Assembly: GCF_000208745.1 (NCBI RefSeq)
Contig: NC_030856.1
Coordinates: forward strand, 15,927,316-15,991,315
Length of the DNA: 64,000 nt
Source of the DNA: Theobroma cacao
Taxonomy: Eukaryota; Streptophyta; Magnoliopsida; Malvales; Malvaceae
Reading direction: 5' to 3'
Made by a program: the position numbers and the translations under genes. Below are positions 12,143 to 21,253 of this stretch, in pieces. The notes under the pieces are model-generated. The model made no database searches. It saw only the letters and a program-made list of their open reading frames with translations, and was not told the DNA's origin. The first letter of the stretch is position 1. Each line of letters opens with the position of its first letter.

Positions 12143-12443
12143 GTATATATTTTCAACTTTTGGAATTTTTGAATTTATGGTTATATTTTCATATTTATTT
12201 CCTAATTTCTTCAAATGATTTTTCTTGGAAAGATTGGGTTTTTTGTTGATCTTCATGCCTCCAAGCTCATCCAAGTAATGAAATTTTAAATTAGAGTAGT
12301 TGGCCAAATGGGTTTGTGAATTAGACTAGAAACTTAGGTTAAATGTCAGGTTAGACGGTAGATTGCCTAATGTAAATTCATTAGAATTATTAGATTTAAT
12401 TGATGACTTAATTGAGGTTGTTATGGTTTATTGATAAATATAG
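12143..12443 (+). other. Candidate leader intron 1 in X LTR
   Basis: Donor CAAAG|GTATAT at 12143 and acceptor AAATATAG|G ending at 12443 (301 bp, AT-rich). The donor is conserved in the X LTRs at 19085 (GAAAG|GTATAT) and 35768 (AAAAG|GTATAT) and in the LTR at 8310 (GAAAG|GTATGT). Predicted from sequence only; see findings. Confidence 0.35.
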
Positions 12444-12742
12444 GTTTTAATGGTATTTCGGGACTACTTGGATTAGAACCTTGTTGGTGCTAGTTTTGTC
12501 AGGTGAGTGAACTTGCATTTAAAATATTTTGGGAAATGTATTGGTTTTTGGATGAAGCATGTGAATGATTTTTATTTGATTTTTCCATAAATATTATGCA
12601 TGGCAACAAGCCTTTATTAAAACGTTTTATGTGGTGAGTGTGCAATATGATGAATCCTTGTGTTCCTATAGGATGCCGATATATATATATATATATATAT
12701 ATGTTATGTATCGATAGTTAATATTGTGTAATAAATATAACC

Positions 12743-12895
12743 ATGCGTGTGCACGATGTGGAGGATGCACATGCCGGTGATGACTGGTGCGGGACTGTGG
12801 ATGATGATATTGCTTGTGCGCGATGTGGGGGATACACACTATGACTCCAGCTATGTACGCGATGTGGGGGTTGCACATGAGTTGGATGAGGGGAT
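12743..12895 (+). repeat. GTGCGCGATGTGGGGGATGCACAC minisatellite, 5' LTR of X
   Basis: Four or so units of GTGCNCGATGTGG(G)GG(A/T)TGCACA separated by 20-35 bp (ATGACT...GCTATGTA). It is the counterpart of the arrays at 19674-19862, 36361-36625 and others. Confidence 0.7.
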
Positions 12896-12910
12896 GGTGG
12901 TATTGGTGGT

Positions 12911-12912
12911 TA

Positions 12913-12959
<47 letters not shown>

Positions 12960-12976
12960 NNNNNNNNNNNNNGTAT

Positions 12977-13019
<43 letters not shown>

Positions 13020-13023
13020 ATAT
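12911..13023 (+). repeat. (TA)n microsatellite with assembly gap
   Basis: Long TATATA tract interrupted by 13 N at 12960-12972. The true length is unknown. Reading frames crossing it are meaningless. Confidence 0.95.
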
Positions 13024-13189
13024 AATAATATATTATTTTATGCAATAGAAAGTTCATGAATATGGTATATGGTTGTAATGTATGTGAAATCTTGCACGTT
13101 GAACCTTGGAAATTGCTAAGTATTTTCAAGTTGATTTGTCATTGCAGCAGAATGGCCTTTTCTTGATATAATGAGAACTTTCTTCTTGG

Positions 13190-13316
13190 TGTTCTATTTC
13201 TCGCTGTAGTGAGAAACTCTTGGGTTAGGAGGTTGACTGTAGTCCTGTAACTTGCTGTAGTGAGAATACATTCTTGCTGCAGCAAGATGTCTACACGTGG
13301 TTTTGTTGCAGCGAGA
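13190..13316 (+). repeat. CTCGCTGCAGCGAG-type palindrome cluster
   Basis: Four degenerate copies: TTTCTCGCTGTAGTGAGAAA, ACTTGCTGTAGTGAGAA, TTCTTGCTGCAGCAAGA and TTGTTGCAGCGAGAA. The 3' LTR counterpart is at 20155-20262. Confidence 0.7.
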
Positions 13317-13975
13317 ATCCTTCTGTTATTGTTACTACCTTGCTTGGTTTCTTCCATATTTTTACTTCTTAACCTCACAGTTGATCATGGATTTTAAACA
13401 TTAAGGGATTAATTAATGAAGTTTGAAATGAGGGGTTTAATCAAAATTAAACTAAATTACATTGTTTTTGAACTGAAGTGCATTATGATTTCTAAACTTT
13501 CCTTAACGTTGCTTGTTCCTTTCCTATGTTCACTCAGTAAGTTTATACTCACGTTTTTAAACTTCATGTTTTAGGTTTTTTTGAGTTAAAGGTGATTGAA
13601 TCCTAGGATGAGGTGCTCCTCCCTATCCATTGCTCGGTAGGTTTAACATGACACTAAACGTTAGCAACCGTGCCCAGAGTCACTTCGCTAACGGTCAAGG
13701 TCCAATTATGTGTATATGAATACTTGTTGTGAAATGCTAAGATTTATTTGTCAAGCTATATATGTATATTATGGTTGATGATGCCATTCTGAATGCATAA
13801 TTGGGTTTTATGAATTGTTTTCAAAGGAACCATATTTGAACCTTATAAATTTTAGATTTTAAAGAAATATGGATTAATGTATAAGATTATATAAATCGGC
13901 TTGCTTGGGCGTAGTGGGCTGAGCACATTAGGCCCTTGTGTGGGTCATGGCCCAGAAATTGGGCTCTGACAAAGG

Positions 13976-13989
13976 TGGTATCAGAGCTC
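13976..13989 (+). other. Primer binding site, initiator tRNA-Met
   Basis: TGGTATCAGAGCTC, 4 bp after the 5' LTR end. It is complementary to the 3' end of plant initiator tRNA-Met, the usual minus-strand primer of Tekay-type Gypsy elements. Confidence 0.9.
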
Positions 13990-15664
13990 TTGGTTTAATT
14001 GAGTCATAGGGATTCCTGTGTCTGTCAGTGGAGTTGTTGGAGTCCGTGTAGAGTCTTGTCCTGGTATTGTGGGTGCGCAGCGCAAGTCAAGGACAGAAGG
14101 CTACTTGGGCCTTTACTTTAGTAGAAACCTACTTGTTCTTATGATGTATAAATGGATAAGTAATCAATGCTTGGTTACGTATAGGTTGGAAGGTGCGCCT
14201 ATTGCACACTCCATGTCTAGAAGAGACGGTAGTCCCGACACCCCTCATAGTACTAGCAAGGGATAGCTAGATTCCACTGCTCGAAGTAGATATATGCCCG
14301 AGGGTGAAAGCGTAACAAGTAACCTGACCCAACTTCAGAGTGGATCGGTTCCCTCGAGAGGTAAACTACTGTTTAAGAGCTTGAAGAGTCTCGCAAGACT
14401 GGTGCATAATGAAATCGATCTGAGAAAAAAGAACACAAACAAGATAGAGAAAAAGACTATCAATAATTATCATCCTAGGAAGGTATCTGTATCCGTTGTC
14501 TGACACTTCCCTCCTGGTTGTGGGAGAGGTGCTACACTTGTTAGTAAAGAGGAATTCGAGAGGCAGCAAAAAGCTCGAATTAAGGATAAAATGGAAAAAT
14601 GCCAGGAGATGGAAGAGGGCCCGAAATAGGATCCGTTGATGTGCTCGGATCAAGGCGACGAGGATCCTAGAGACATTTAATACCTTCGTTGAACTTCGTA
14701 TCACTTTAATTGTAGGCAGATGTGGTGTAAGAGAAATAGTAGTAGTTATCTGTACAAAAGAGTTAAGAGTTGGCTTTTATTTTGTATGACTCGAACGGAT
14801 TATAAAGTAGCTGTTTAAATGACTAGAGGTGTATGGAAATCTTTTGGTATGACAGAGGTAGACTAGTAATATAATTATTGAGGAAGGATATTCACCTTAG
14901 TGGCATGGTTGGTTGCCTTAGATAATTATTAAGGATCAATGTAGAAAGTTATTAATGGTACAAACAACTACGAGACCTAACAATTTATTACTAATTAATT
15001 ATGGAAAGGTGAAATTTGAAATCCCAGTTGCAGTTACAATTCGAAAGGATATGGGAGAAATCAATAAGGCTATAGGTGACACTTAGAATGGATGATGTGA
15101 TTTAGTCAAGGATTATAAAAATCTAGGTATGGAGGGAACTACAAAATGATGCCATGACATTATAAGATGATAATTTGGCACAAATATAGACTAAGGGAGG
15201 CAAATTACGGAACTTAGGAGAAGGTGAATCCTTGATTTAATAAATATTGTGAATGTAGAGCGTGGAAAAAGATGAACTATTTTCATGGTCATTTGTATTG
15301 AAAGTCAACAAAACTATTTGAGTTACACGACAAGAAAGACAATTAATTGTGAATGTTAAGGAATTGTGGAATGTCATAAATGGTGGATAATTTTGTGTGT
15401 GGTATTATATATGGAGAACTTGGTGCACAATATGGCAAGATTGTCCTAAGGTGGGACTTATTGGTTGAAGATAAGTGTTAAAGGATAAAATGAGTTTAAA
15501 AAATACTGACTCAGCTTAGTGCATATGATAAACAAAAGAGAAGATACACATGGTCCTGAAAATTGTGGGATAGGCTTGGAGGAAATCCAAATGGTTGAGC
15601 ATGATCCTTGTAGTAACTTTAAAGGTGGAAGAACTTATTTGTGGAAGAAATTTCTAGCAGCCAC

Positions 15665-15762
15665 AGTGCTACAGCACTAACTCTTTAGCGCTGCAGCATT
15701 GAAACCATCCCATTTCCAGCAGCCATGACGTTGCAGCGCTGACTGTTCAACGCTGTAGCGCT
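15665..15762 (+). repeat. GCGCTGCAGCGC-type palindromes inside X internal region
   Basis: Four units: AGTGCTACAGCACT (15665), AGCGCTGCAGCATT (15687), ACGTTGCAGCGCT (15728) and AACGCTGTAGCGCT (15749). They share the CTGCAG core with the LTR palindromes but have different arms. Confidence 0.65.
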
Positions 15763-18114
15763 AGGAATACCTTATGTCTATGATGCATGAGCAAGATGGG
15801 AGTGGCACGATAATGAGCTTACAAGCTGAATTATGGTCATTGGTCATTGAGCCTTGTATATGGGCATGTAATTAAAAGAGAGGTTGAAAGATTCTTGAGA
15901 TGGCTACATTGAGATAAGATACCATGTGAAGTATTAGGATGAATAATATGTTGATCAAAGTCAAATTCTAAGAAATCAAGGAGACAAGAGATTAAGCCTT
16001 GTTAAAGGCTAAGAGAAAAAGGTGAATGAAAAGTTAGATGAATGTATGAGACATTGATAAGGGATGTCAATACCAAGTTATGAAATTATGAATAAAGAAT
16101 TACAAGGGTGGAATAGCAAATGAATTAATATAAAGTATTGCTACAAGGATTTACAAATCCTGTTTTGACTTAGTTGAAAGAGAAAAAAAAAAGGGATTAG
16201 TAACAACACAAGGCCAATTATGTGGCATGCTAGAAACTCTTGGGGATAAATTGAAGCATGAATAGTTGAGCATGCATTTAAATATTTTGGTGAATAAGTG
16301 CATGCCTTTTTCTGGAATGATATGCTCGGAATGTTAAAGAGCAAATAAGTGATTAAGTGTTTCAGGGATGCATGAACATCCTTGAGAAGGAGTTACCAAT
16401 CATAAGCGACCAATATACTATGTGTGATTTGAAACTTGCTAAGGAGCCTAATGGCTAAACCATGGGTTATGTGCTCATATGCGGTGAGACATAAGTTAAA
16501 GGTAGGCATCTGTAAGGAAAAACTCAAAAGTAATTCTGTTATGAATCTTGTGGAAGCAAGCATTAAGTTATGTGGTTACAAAAAGGAAGCGTAAGCTGAC
16601 AGTGATACTCACATTGATATTAAGAAGTACTTGAGGAGAACCTTGTTTCCAATCTTGCAGTTTCAAGTACAAATTGTGAGTTGACTAAGGGAGAATGACG
16701 TTATATCAGTATAAGAGAATAGTACAAAGGATGGTTGAAGGTAACCTTGATAATGAAGTTGGATACTGAAAACCTCCTAATGTATTATAGAAATTGGAAT
16801 TTGGAAACGCATGAGACATGCATGATTTGAATAAGTCCAAGTCTTAAGTGACTAATTAATATCGAAATGCAATAAAGATATAATATACATGTGGGAGGCA
16901 TGAAAGATAATTGAGAAATAGGGATGACTTGGAGGGATTGTGCTATTGCATAAGATGCAGTGATCAAATAAAGATGAATATTTGAAGGATCAATGAGGTT
17001 ATAAAGCATATACTCATACTAGATTCCAAGATAATGAAAATGATATTTAGTAAGTGAAATGTGACTAATGACATTATGGTGCAAGGATATATAGTACAAT
17101 GAAACTTAAGTATATAATTGGAAATGATAAGAAGGGAGTATAAGCATGTAACTGATGTGAAGTTATGTGTAGGCATAATGAGAATTCGTATGAATTACGT
17201 AAGAGATAACTTGTGGTAGACGAAAGTGGAATAGTGATTTAAACATATAAAAAGGGTAATTTGAAATTGATTATACCCTAATATTTATAGATTAACTATG
17301 AGAATTATTATAACGAATCTTGGTTGTGGAGGAGAACAAATAAAGGGAAACTTAGTCCGAAGGCACTTGAACACAAAGATCCCTACACATAATGAAGAAT
17401 ATTGACATTTAGAAGCATGTGTACATACATATGTTTGGAATTGATGACGTGGCCAACTAAAATGAAGAAATGTTTTTAGAGATTCGAGATTTGAACGCGA
17501 TATATTTGATGAGTTGTATGGATAATACAATGATAATAAATCTAATCAAAAGTGGAACTATACTGATATACGAAATTTTGGAGAAATATCCAAGAAAATG
17601 ATATCAAGGAAATGTAATCTATGGCGTGGTTAAGCCATATAAGATGGATTAGTCTGATTAAGAAGATTTAAGTTGCACAAATACGAATTAAACACGAAGA
17701 GTGAGGAAATGGTTGAAAGATTTAACACCTCAAAATGTTAGAAATATGCGTAGGAATTGAATAAGGTGTGTTTTTGATGCCATAAGTTATATAATGGTGT
17801 ATGGGGATAAGGTGAATGAATTATGAGAGGTTTGGCAAGAATCGAGATAAAGGTATGTTTAAGGTTAGTAATGGAATTAAAGGCATACTTGGGATCTTAA
17901 TGATAAGAAAGAATAATTGAGAAGGGTACCGTGGTTTGGACTCAAAGATGATAATAGATATAAGATACATACCCTGATCTTGTAAAATGTTCCAGTCAAA
18001 TTGAAGGTAATGAAGTGCATAAATCAAAATTCCCTATGAAGAAGGAAATGGAATAAGATCATTAAGGAGTTGAACAACCCGACGTTGAGGAAAATTCGAG
18101 GACGACTTTTATTT

Positions 18115-18127
18115 GAGTAGGGAAGAC
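18115..18127 (+). other. Polypurine tract of X element
   Basis: GAGTAGGGAAGAC directly before the 3' LTR start TGTAATACCCC at 18128. It would prime plus-strand DNA synthesis. Confidence 0.75.
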
Positions 18128-19673
18128 TGTAATACCCCGTACTTTGATATGGTGACTAATAAAGCTTATTGGATACCAATTGAGGTTAATTATAATGTTT
18201 AAAAGTGATGAAAGATGAAAGGAATAGTTTGGGATAAAATATTTGCATGCGAGGAAATAATAATAAAATAATAATATTTTTATCAGAGAAAATTTTGAAA
18301 GATAAAAGGTGATTTGGAAGTGAATTGAGGCATAATAAGGTATTTTAGGTACTAAGGAGACAAGAGGAAATTTTTGGAATAAAATAATATTAAAATATTA
18401 ATATTTTGTTCAGTGTCAAAATTTTCCACGATGGAGGAGTATGTGGTCAATCTAACTGGGGGAGAGGAAGAACGAGAAAATTGTGGAGAAAAATGATGTT
18501 AATGGGGCTCGTGTGTCATTATTAAATAGAGATAGCGCGGGTAAATAAATATTTTAACTATTATGGGGACACCGCGTTGGAGTACAAACTTTATACTTCG
18601 TTTGTACATGTGTAAAAGAAGGGAATAGAAGGAAATTGGAGTTAAAAGAGTGGTGGCAGGATACAATTAAAAAGGGTAAAAACCTTAAAGGGCAAAATGG
18701 TAATTTTACCATTTGATTGGTCAAAGCTTCCCAAGGAAGCTTTGACTCTTTTCTTTCTAAGCCATGACGGTCCTTATCCTCTCCCATCAGATTTTCTTCT
18801 TCTTCCTCCTCCATCCCACGCAATTTTCTCATTCTCGACCATGAAAAGTTAATTTTCTTTCATTTTATTTCCTTGTTTTCTTTTCATTTCCTTTCTCTTC
18901 TTGTTTCTTCCTTCTCCTAACTCCTTGTGCACCAAAGTTACAACTTCTAACCCCAATTTTCAACACTTCCAAACCCAAGGAGAGAGAAAGAAAAATCTCT
19001 TTCTTTCCTTTATTTTCTATTTCTACTTCACTTTCAACAACACTTGGATTTTTGGTTTCAAATCTTCATTTTCAAGGTTGAAAGGTATATATATCCAGCT
19101 TTTGGAATTTTTGAATTTATGGTTATATTTTCAGATTTATTTTCTAATTTCTTCAAATTATTTTTCTTGGAAAGATTAGGTTTTTTATTGATCTTCATGC
19201 CTCCAAGCTCATTTAGGTAACAAAATTTTAAATTAGAGTAGTTGGGCAAATAGGTTTGTGAATTAGACTAGAAACTTAGGTTAAATGTCAAGTTAGAGGG
19301 TAGATTGCCTAATGTAAATTCATTAGAATTATTCAATTTAATTGATGACTTAATTGAGGTTGTTATGGTTTATTGATAAATATACGTTTTAATGGTATTT
19401 TGGGAATACCTGGATTAGAACCTTGTTGGTGCTAGTTTTGTCAAGCGAGTGAACTTGCATTTAAAATATTTTGGGAAATGTATTGGTTTTTGGATGAAGC
19501 ATGTGAATGATTTTTATTTGATTTTTCCTTAAAGATTATGCATGGGAACAAGGCTTTATTAAAACGTTTTATGTGGTGAGTGTGCAATATGATGAATCCT
19601 TGTGTTCCTATAGGATGCTGATATATATATATATATGTTGTGTATCGTTAGTTAATATTGTGTAATAAAGATA

Positions 19674-19862
19674 ACCGTGCGTGTGCGTGATGTAGGGGAT
19701 GCACATGCCCATAATGACGGGTGCGGGAGTGTGGATGATCATATTGTCTGTGCGCGATGTGGGGGATGCACACTACGATATTAGCTGTGCACGATGTGGG
19801 GGATGCACACGATGACTCTAGCTATGTGAGCGATGTGGGGTTTGCACATGAGCTGGGTGAGG
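19674..19862 (+). repeat. GTGCGCGATGTGGGGGATGCACAC minisatellite, 3' LTR of X
   Basis: Five units around GTGCGCGATGTGGGGGATGCACAC, the most regular set in the window. It has one more GTGCACGATGTGGGGGATGCACACGATG unit than the 5' LTR. Confidence 0.75.
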
Positions 19863-19883
19863 CAGTGGTGGTATTGGCGGTTA

Positions 19884-19886
<3 letters not shown>

Positions 19887-19932
<46 letters not shown>

Positions 19933-19947
19933 ATGCAATAGAAAGTN

Positions 19948-19993
<46 letters not shown>
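19887..19993 (+). repeat. (TA)n microsatellite with duplicated flank and one N
   Basis: Two TA tracts separated by TTATGCAATAGAAAGT plus an N (19947). The same 16-mer recurs right after the second tract (about 19994-20009). In the 5' LTR it occurs once, so this is probably a gap-closure artefact. Confidence 0.8.
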
Positions 19994-19996
<3 letters not shown>

Positions 19997-20154
19997 GCAA
20001 TAGAAAGTTCATGAATATGGTATATGGTTGTAATGTATGTTAAATCTTGCATGTTCAACTTTGGAAATTGCTAAGTATTTTCAAGTTGATTTTGTCATTG
20101 CAACAGAATGGCCTTTTCTTGATATAATGAGAACTTTGTTCTTGGTGTTCTGTT

Positions 20155-20262
20155 TCTCACTGATTATCGTTGTAGCGAGAAACTCTCGGGTTAGGAGGTT
20201 GGTTGCAGTCTTGTAACTCACTGCAGCGAGATGTCTACACGTGGTTTTGCTGCAGTGAAAAC
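20155..20262 (+). repeat. CTGCAGCGAG palindrome cluster, 3' LTR of X
   Basis: Counterpart of 13190-13316: CTCACTGATTATCGTTGTAGCGAGAAA, AACTCACTGCAGCGAGATG and TTTGCTGCAGTGAAAA, with one unit fewer than the 5' LTR. Confidence 0.6.
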
Positions 20263-20893
20263 CTTCTATTATGGTTACTACCTTGCTTGGTTTCTGCCAT
20301 ATTTTCTACTTCTTTAACCTCATGGTTGATCATGGATTTTCAACATTAAGCGATTAATTAAGCAAGTTTGAAATGAGGGGTTTAAGAAAAATTAAACTAA
20401 ATTACATTGTTTTTGAACTTAAGTGCATTATGATTTCTAAACTTTCCTTAACGTTGCTTGTTCCCTTCCTATGTTCACTCACTGAGTTTATACTCATGTT
20501 TTTAAACTTCATGTTTTAGGCTTTTCTGAGTTAAAGGTGACTGGATCCTAGGATGAGGTGCTCCTCCCTATCCATTGCTTGTTGTGAAACAGTGCTCAGA
20601 GTCACTCCGCTGATGGTCAAAGTCCTATTATGTGTATATGAATACTTGTTGTGAAATGTAAAGATTTATTTGTCAAGCTATACATGTTTATTAAGGTTGA
20701 TGATGCCATTATGAATGCATAATTGGGTTTTATGACATGTTTTCAAAGGAACCATATTTAAACCTTACGAATTTTGGATTTTAAAGAAATATGGATTAAT
20801 ATATAAGATTATATAAATAGGCTTGCTTGGGCTTAGTGAGTTGAGCCCATTGAGCCTTTGCTCCGGTCATGGTCCGAAAATTGGGCTATGACA

Positions 20894-21253
20894 GTAATAC
20901 CCGTACTTTGATATGAAGGCTAATAAAGCTTATCGGATGCCAATTGAGATTAATTAGAATGTTTAAAAATGATGAAAGGTGAAATGAATATTCTAGAGTA
21001 AAATATTTTGCACATGAAGAAATAACAATTAAATAATAATATTTTTATTGAGGATGAATTAACGATATAAAAAGTGAGTCGGAAATGAATTGGGGCATAA
21101 TAAAACATTTTGGGTGCCAAGGAGACAAGTGGAAAAATTTTAGAATAAAATAATATTTTATTAATAAAATAATATTAAAATATTAATATTTTGTTCAGTG
21201 TTGAAATTTTCCATGAAGAAGGAGTAAAGGGTCAATCTAAGTGGGGGAGAATA
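20894..21253 (+). mobile_element. X3 solo LTR, second piece
   Basis: Begins with the GTAAT duplication of the nested X element and continues ACCCGTACTTTGATATG, collinear with X LTR positions 7 to about 370. It is broken at 21253 (flank GAATA) by the Y element and resumes at 35146 with GAAGA. Confidence 0.8.

Larger units (their letters stand above)
12503..13574 (+). other. Candidate leader intron 2 in X LTR
   Basis: Donor GTCAG|GTGAGTG at 12503 and acceptor CATGTTTTAG ending at 13574, with branchpoint-like ACTCAC 20-30 nt upstream (1,072 bp). The donor matches the plant consensus and is kept in most X and Z LTR copies (8662, 36141, 58265 and, inverted, about 40734). Confidence 0.4.
11165..13971 (+). 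repeat. X element 5' LTR
   Basis: 2,807 bp from TGTAATACCCCGTAC to GGGCTCTGACA. In order it holds a purine-rich U3-like start, a C/T-rich leader (about 11810-12130), splice-like donors at 12143 and 12503, the GTGCACATGA minisatellite, a (TA)n tract with an assembly gap, CTGCAGCGAG palindromes, and an acceptor TTTTAG ending at 13574. I see no clear TATA box. Confidence 0.85.
13972..18127 (+). mobile_element. X element internal region, no recognisable coding
   Basis: 4,156 bp of purine-rich AT-rich DNA. Reading frames after the primer site (14018-14266, and 14294-14503 in another frame) show no zinc knuckle, protease, RT, RNase H or integrase motifs. A stretch at about 14545-14640 rich in Glu/Lys/Arg codons (EFERQQKARI) could be a gag remnant, but I cannot show it. 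The rest to 18127 has only short frames. The 3' end, a purine tract preceded by ACGTTGAGGAAAATTCGAGG, resembles the 3' ends of Gypsy internal regions. A four-unit palindrome cluster lies at 15665-15762. Confidence 0.75.
11165..20893 (+). mobile_element. Complete noncoding X retrotransposon (LARD-like), TSD GTAAT
   Basis: 9,729 bp: a 5' LTR (11165-13971), a primer site, 4.16 kb of internal DNA without gag or pol domains, a polypurine tract and a 3' LTR (18128-20893). It is flanked by perfect GTAAT duplications at 11160-11164 and 20894-20898. LTR ends are TG...CA. The LTRs are about 93% alike by eye over their first 250 bp, so it is not a very recent insertion. Having all cis signals but no coding capacity fits a large retrotransposon derivative (LARD) mobilised by a related Gypsy element; this is inferred from structure. 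It sits 6 bp inside an LTR of its own family. Confidence 0.85.
18128..20893 (+). repeat. X element 3' LTR
   Basis: 2,766 bp, collinear with the 5' LTR, ending GGGCTATGACA. It differs by scattered substitutions, small indels and microsatellite length. Donor at 19085, acceptor TTTTAG ending at 20519; the second donor is damaged here (CAAGCGAGTG near 19444). Confidence 0.85.

Noticed and set aside
12747..13025. Frames across (TA)n tracts (also 12814-13020, 12851-13129 and 19757-20014)
   Set aside because: YIYIYI-type translation of a microsatellite and of N bases.
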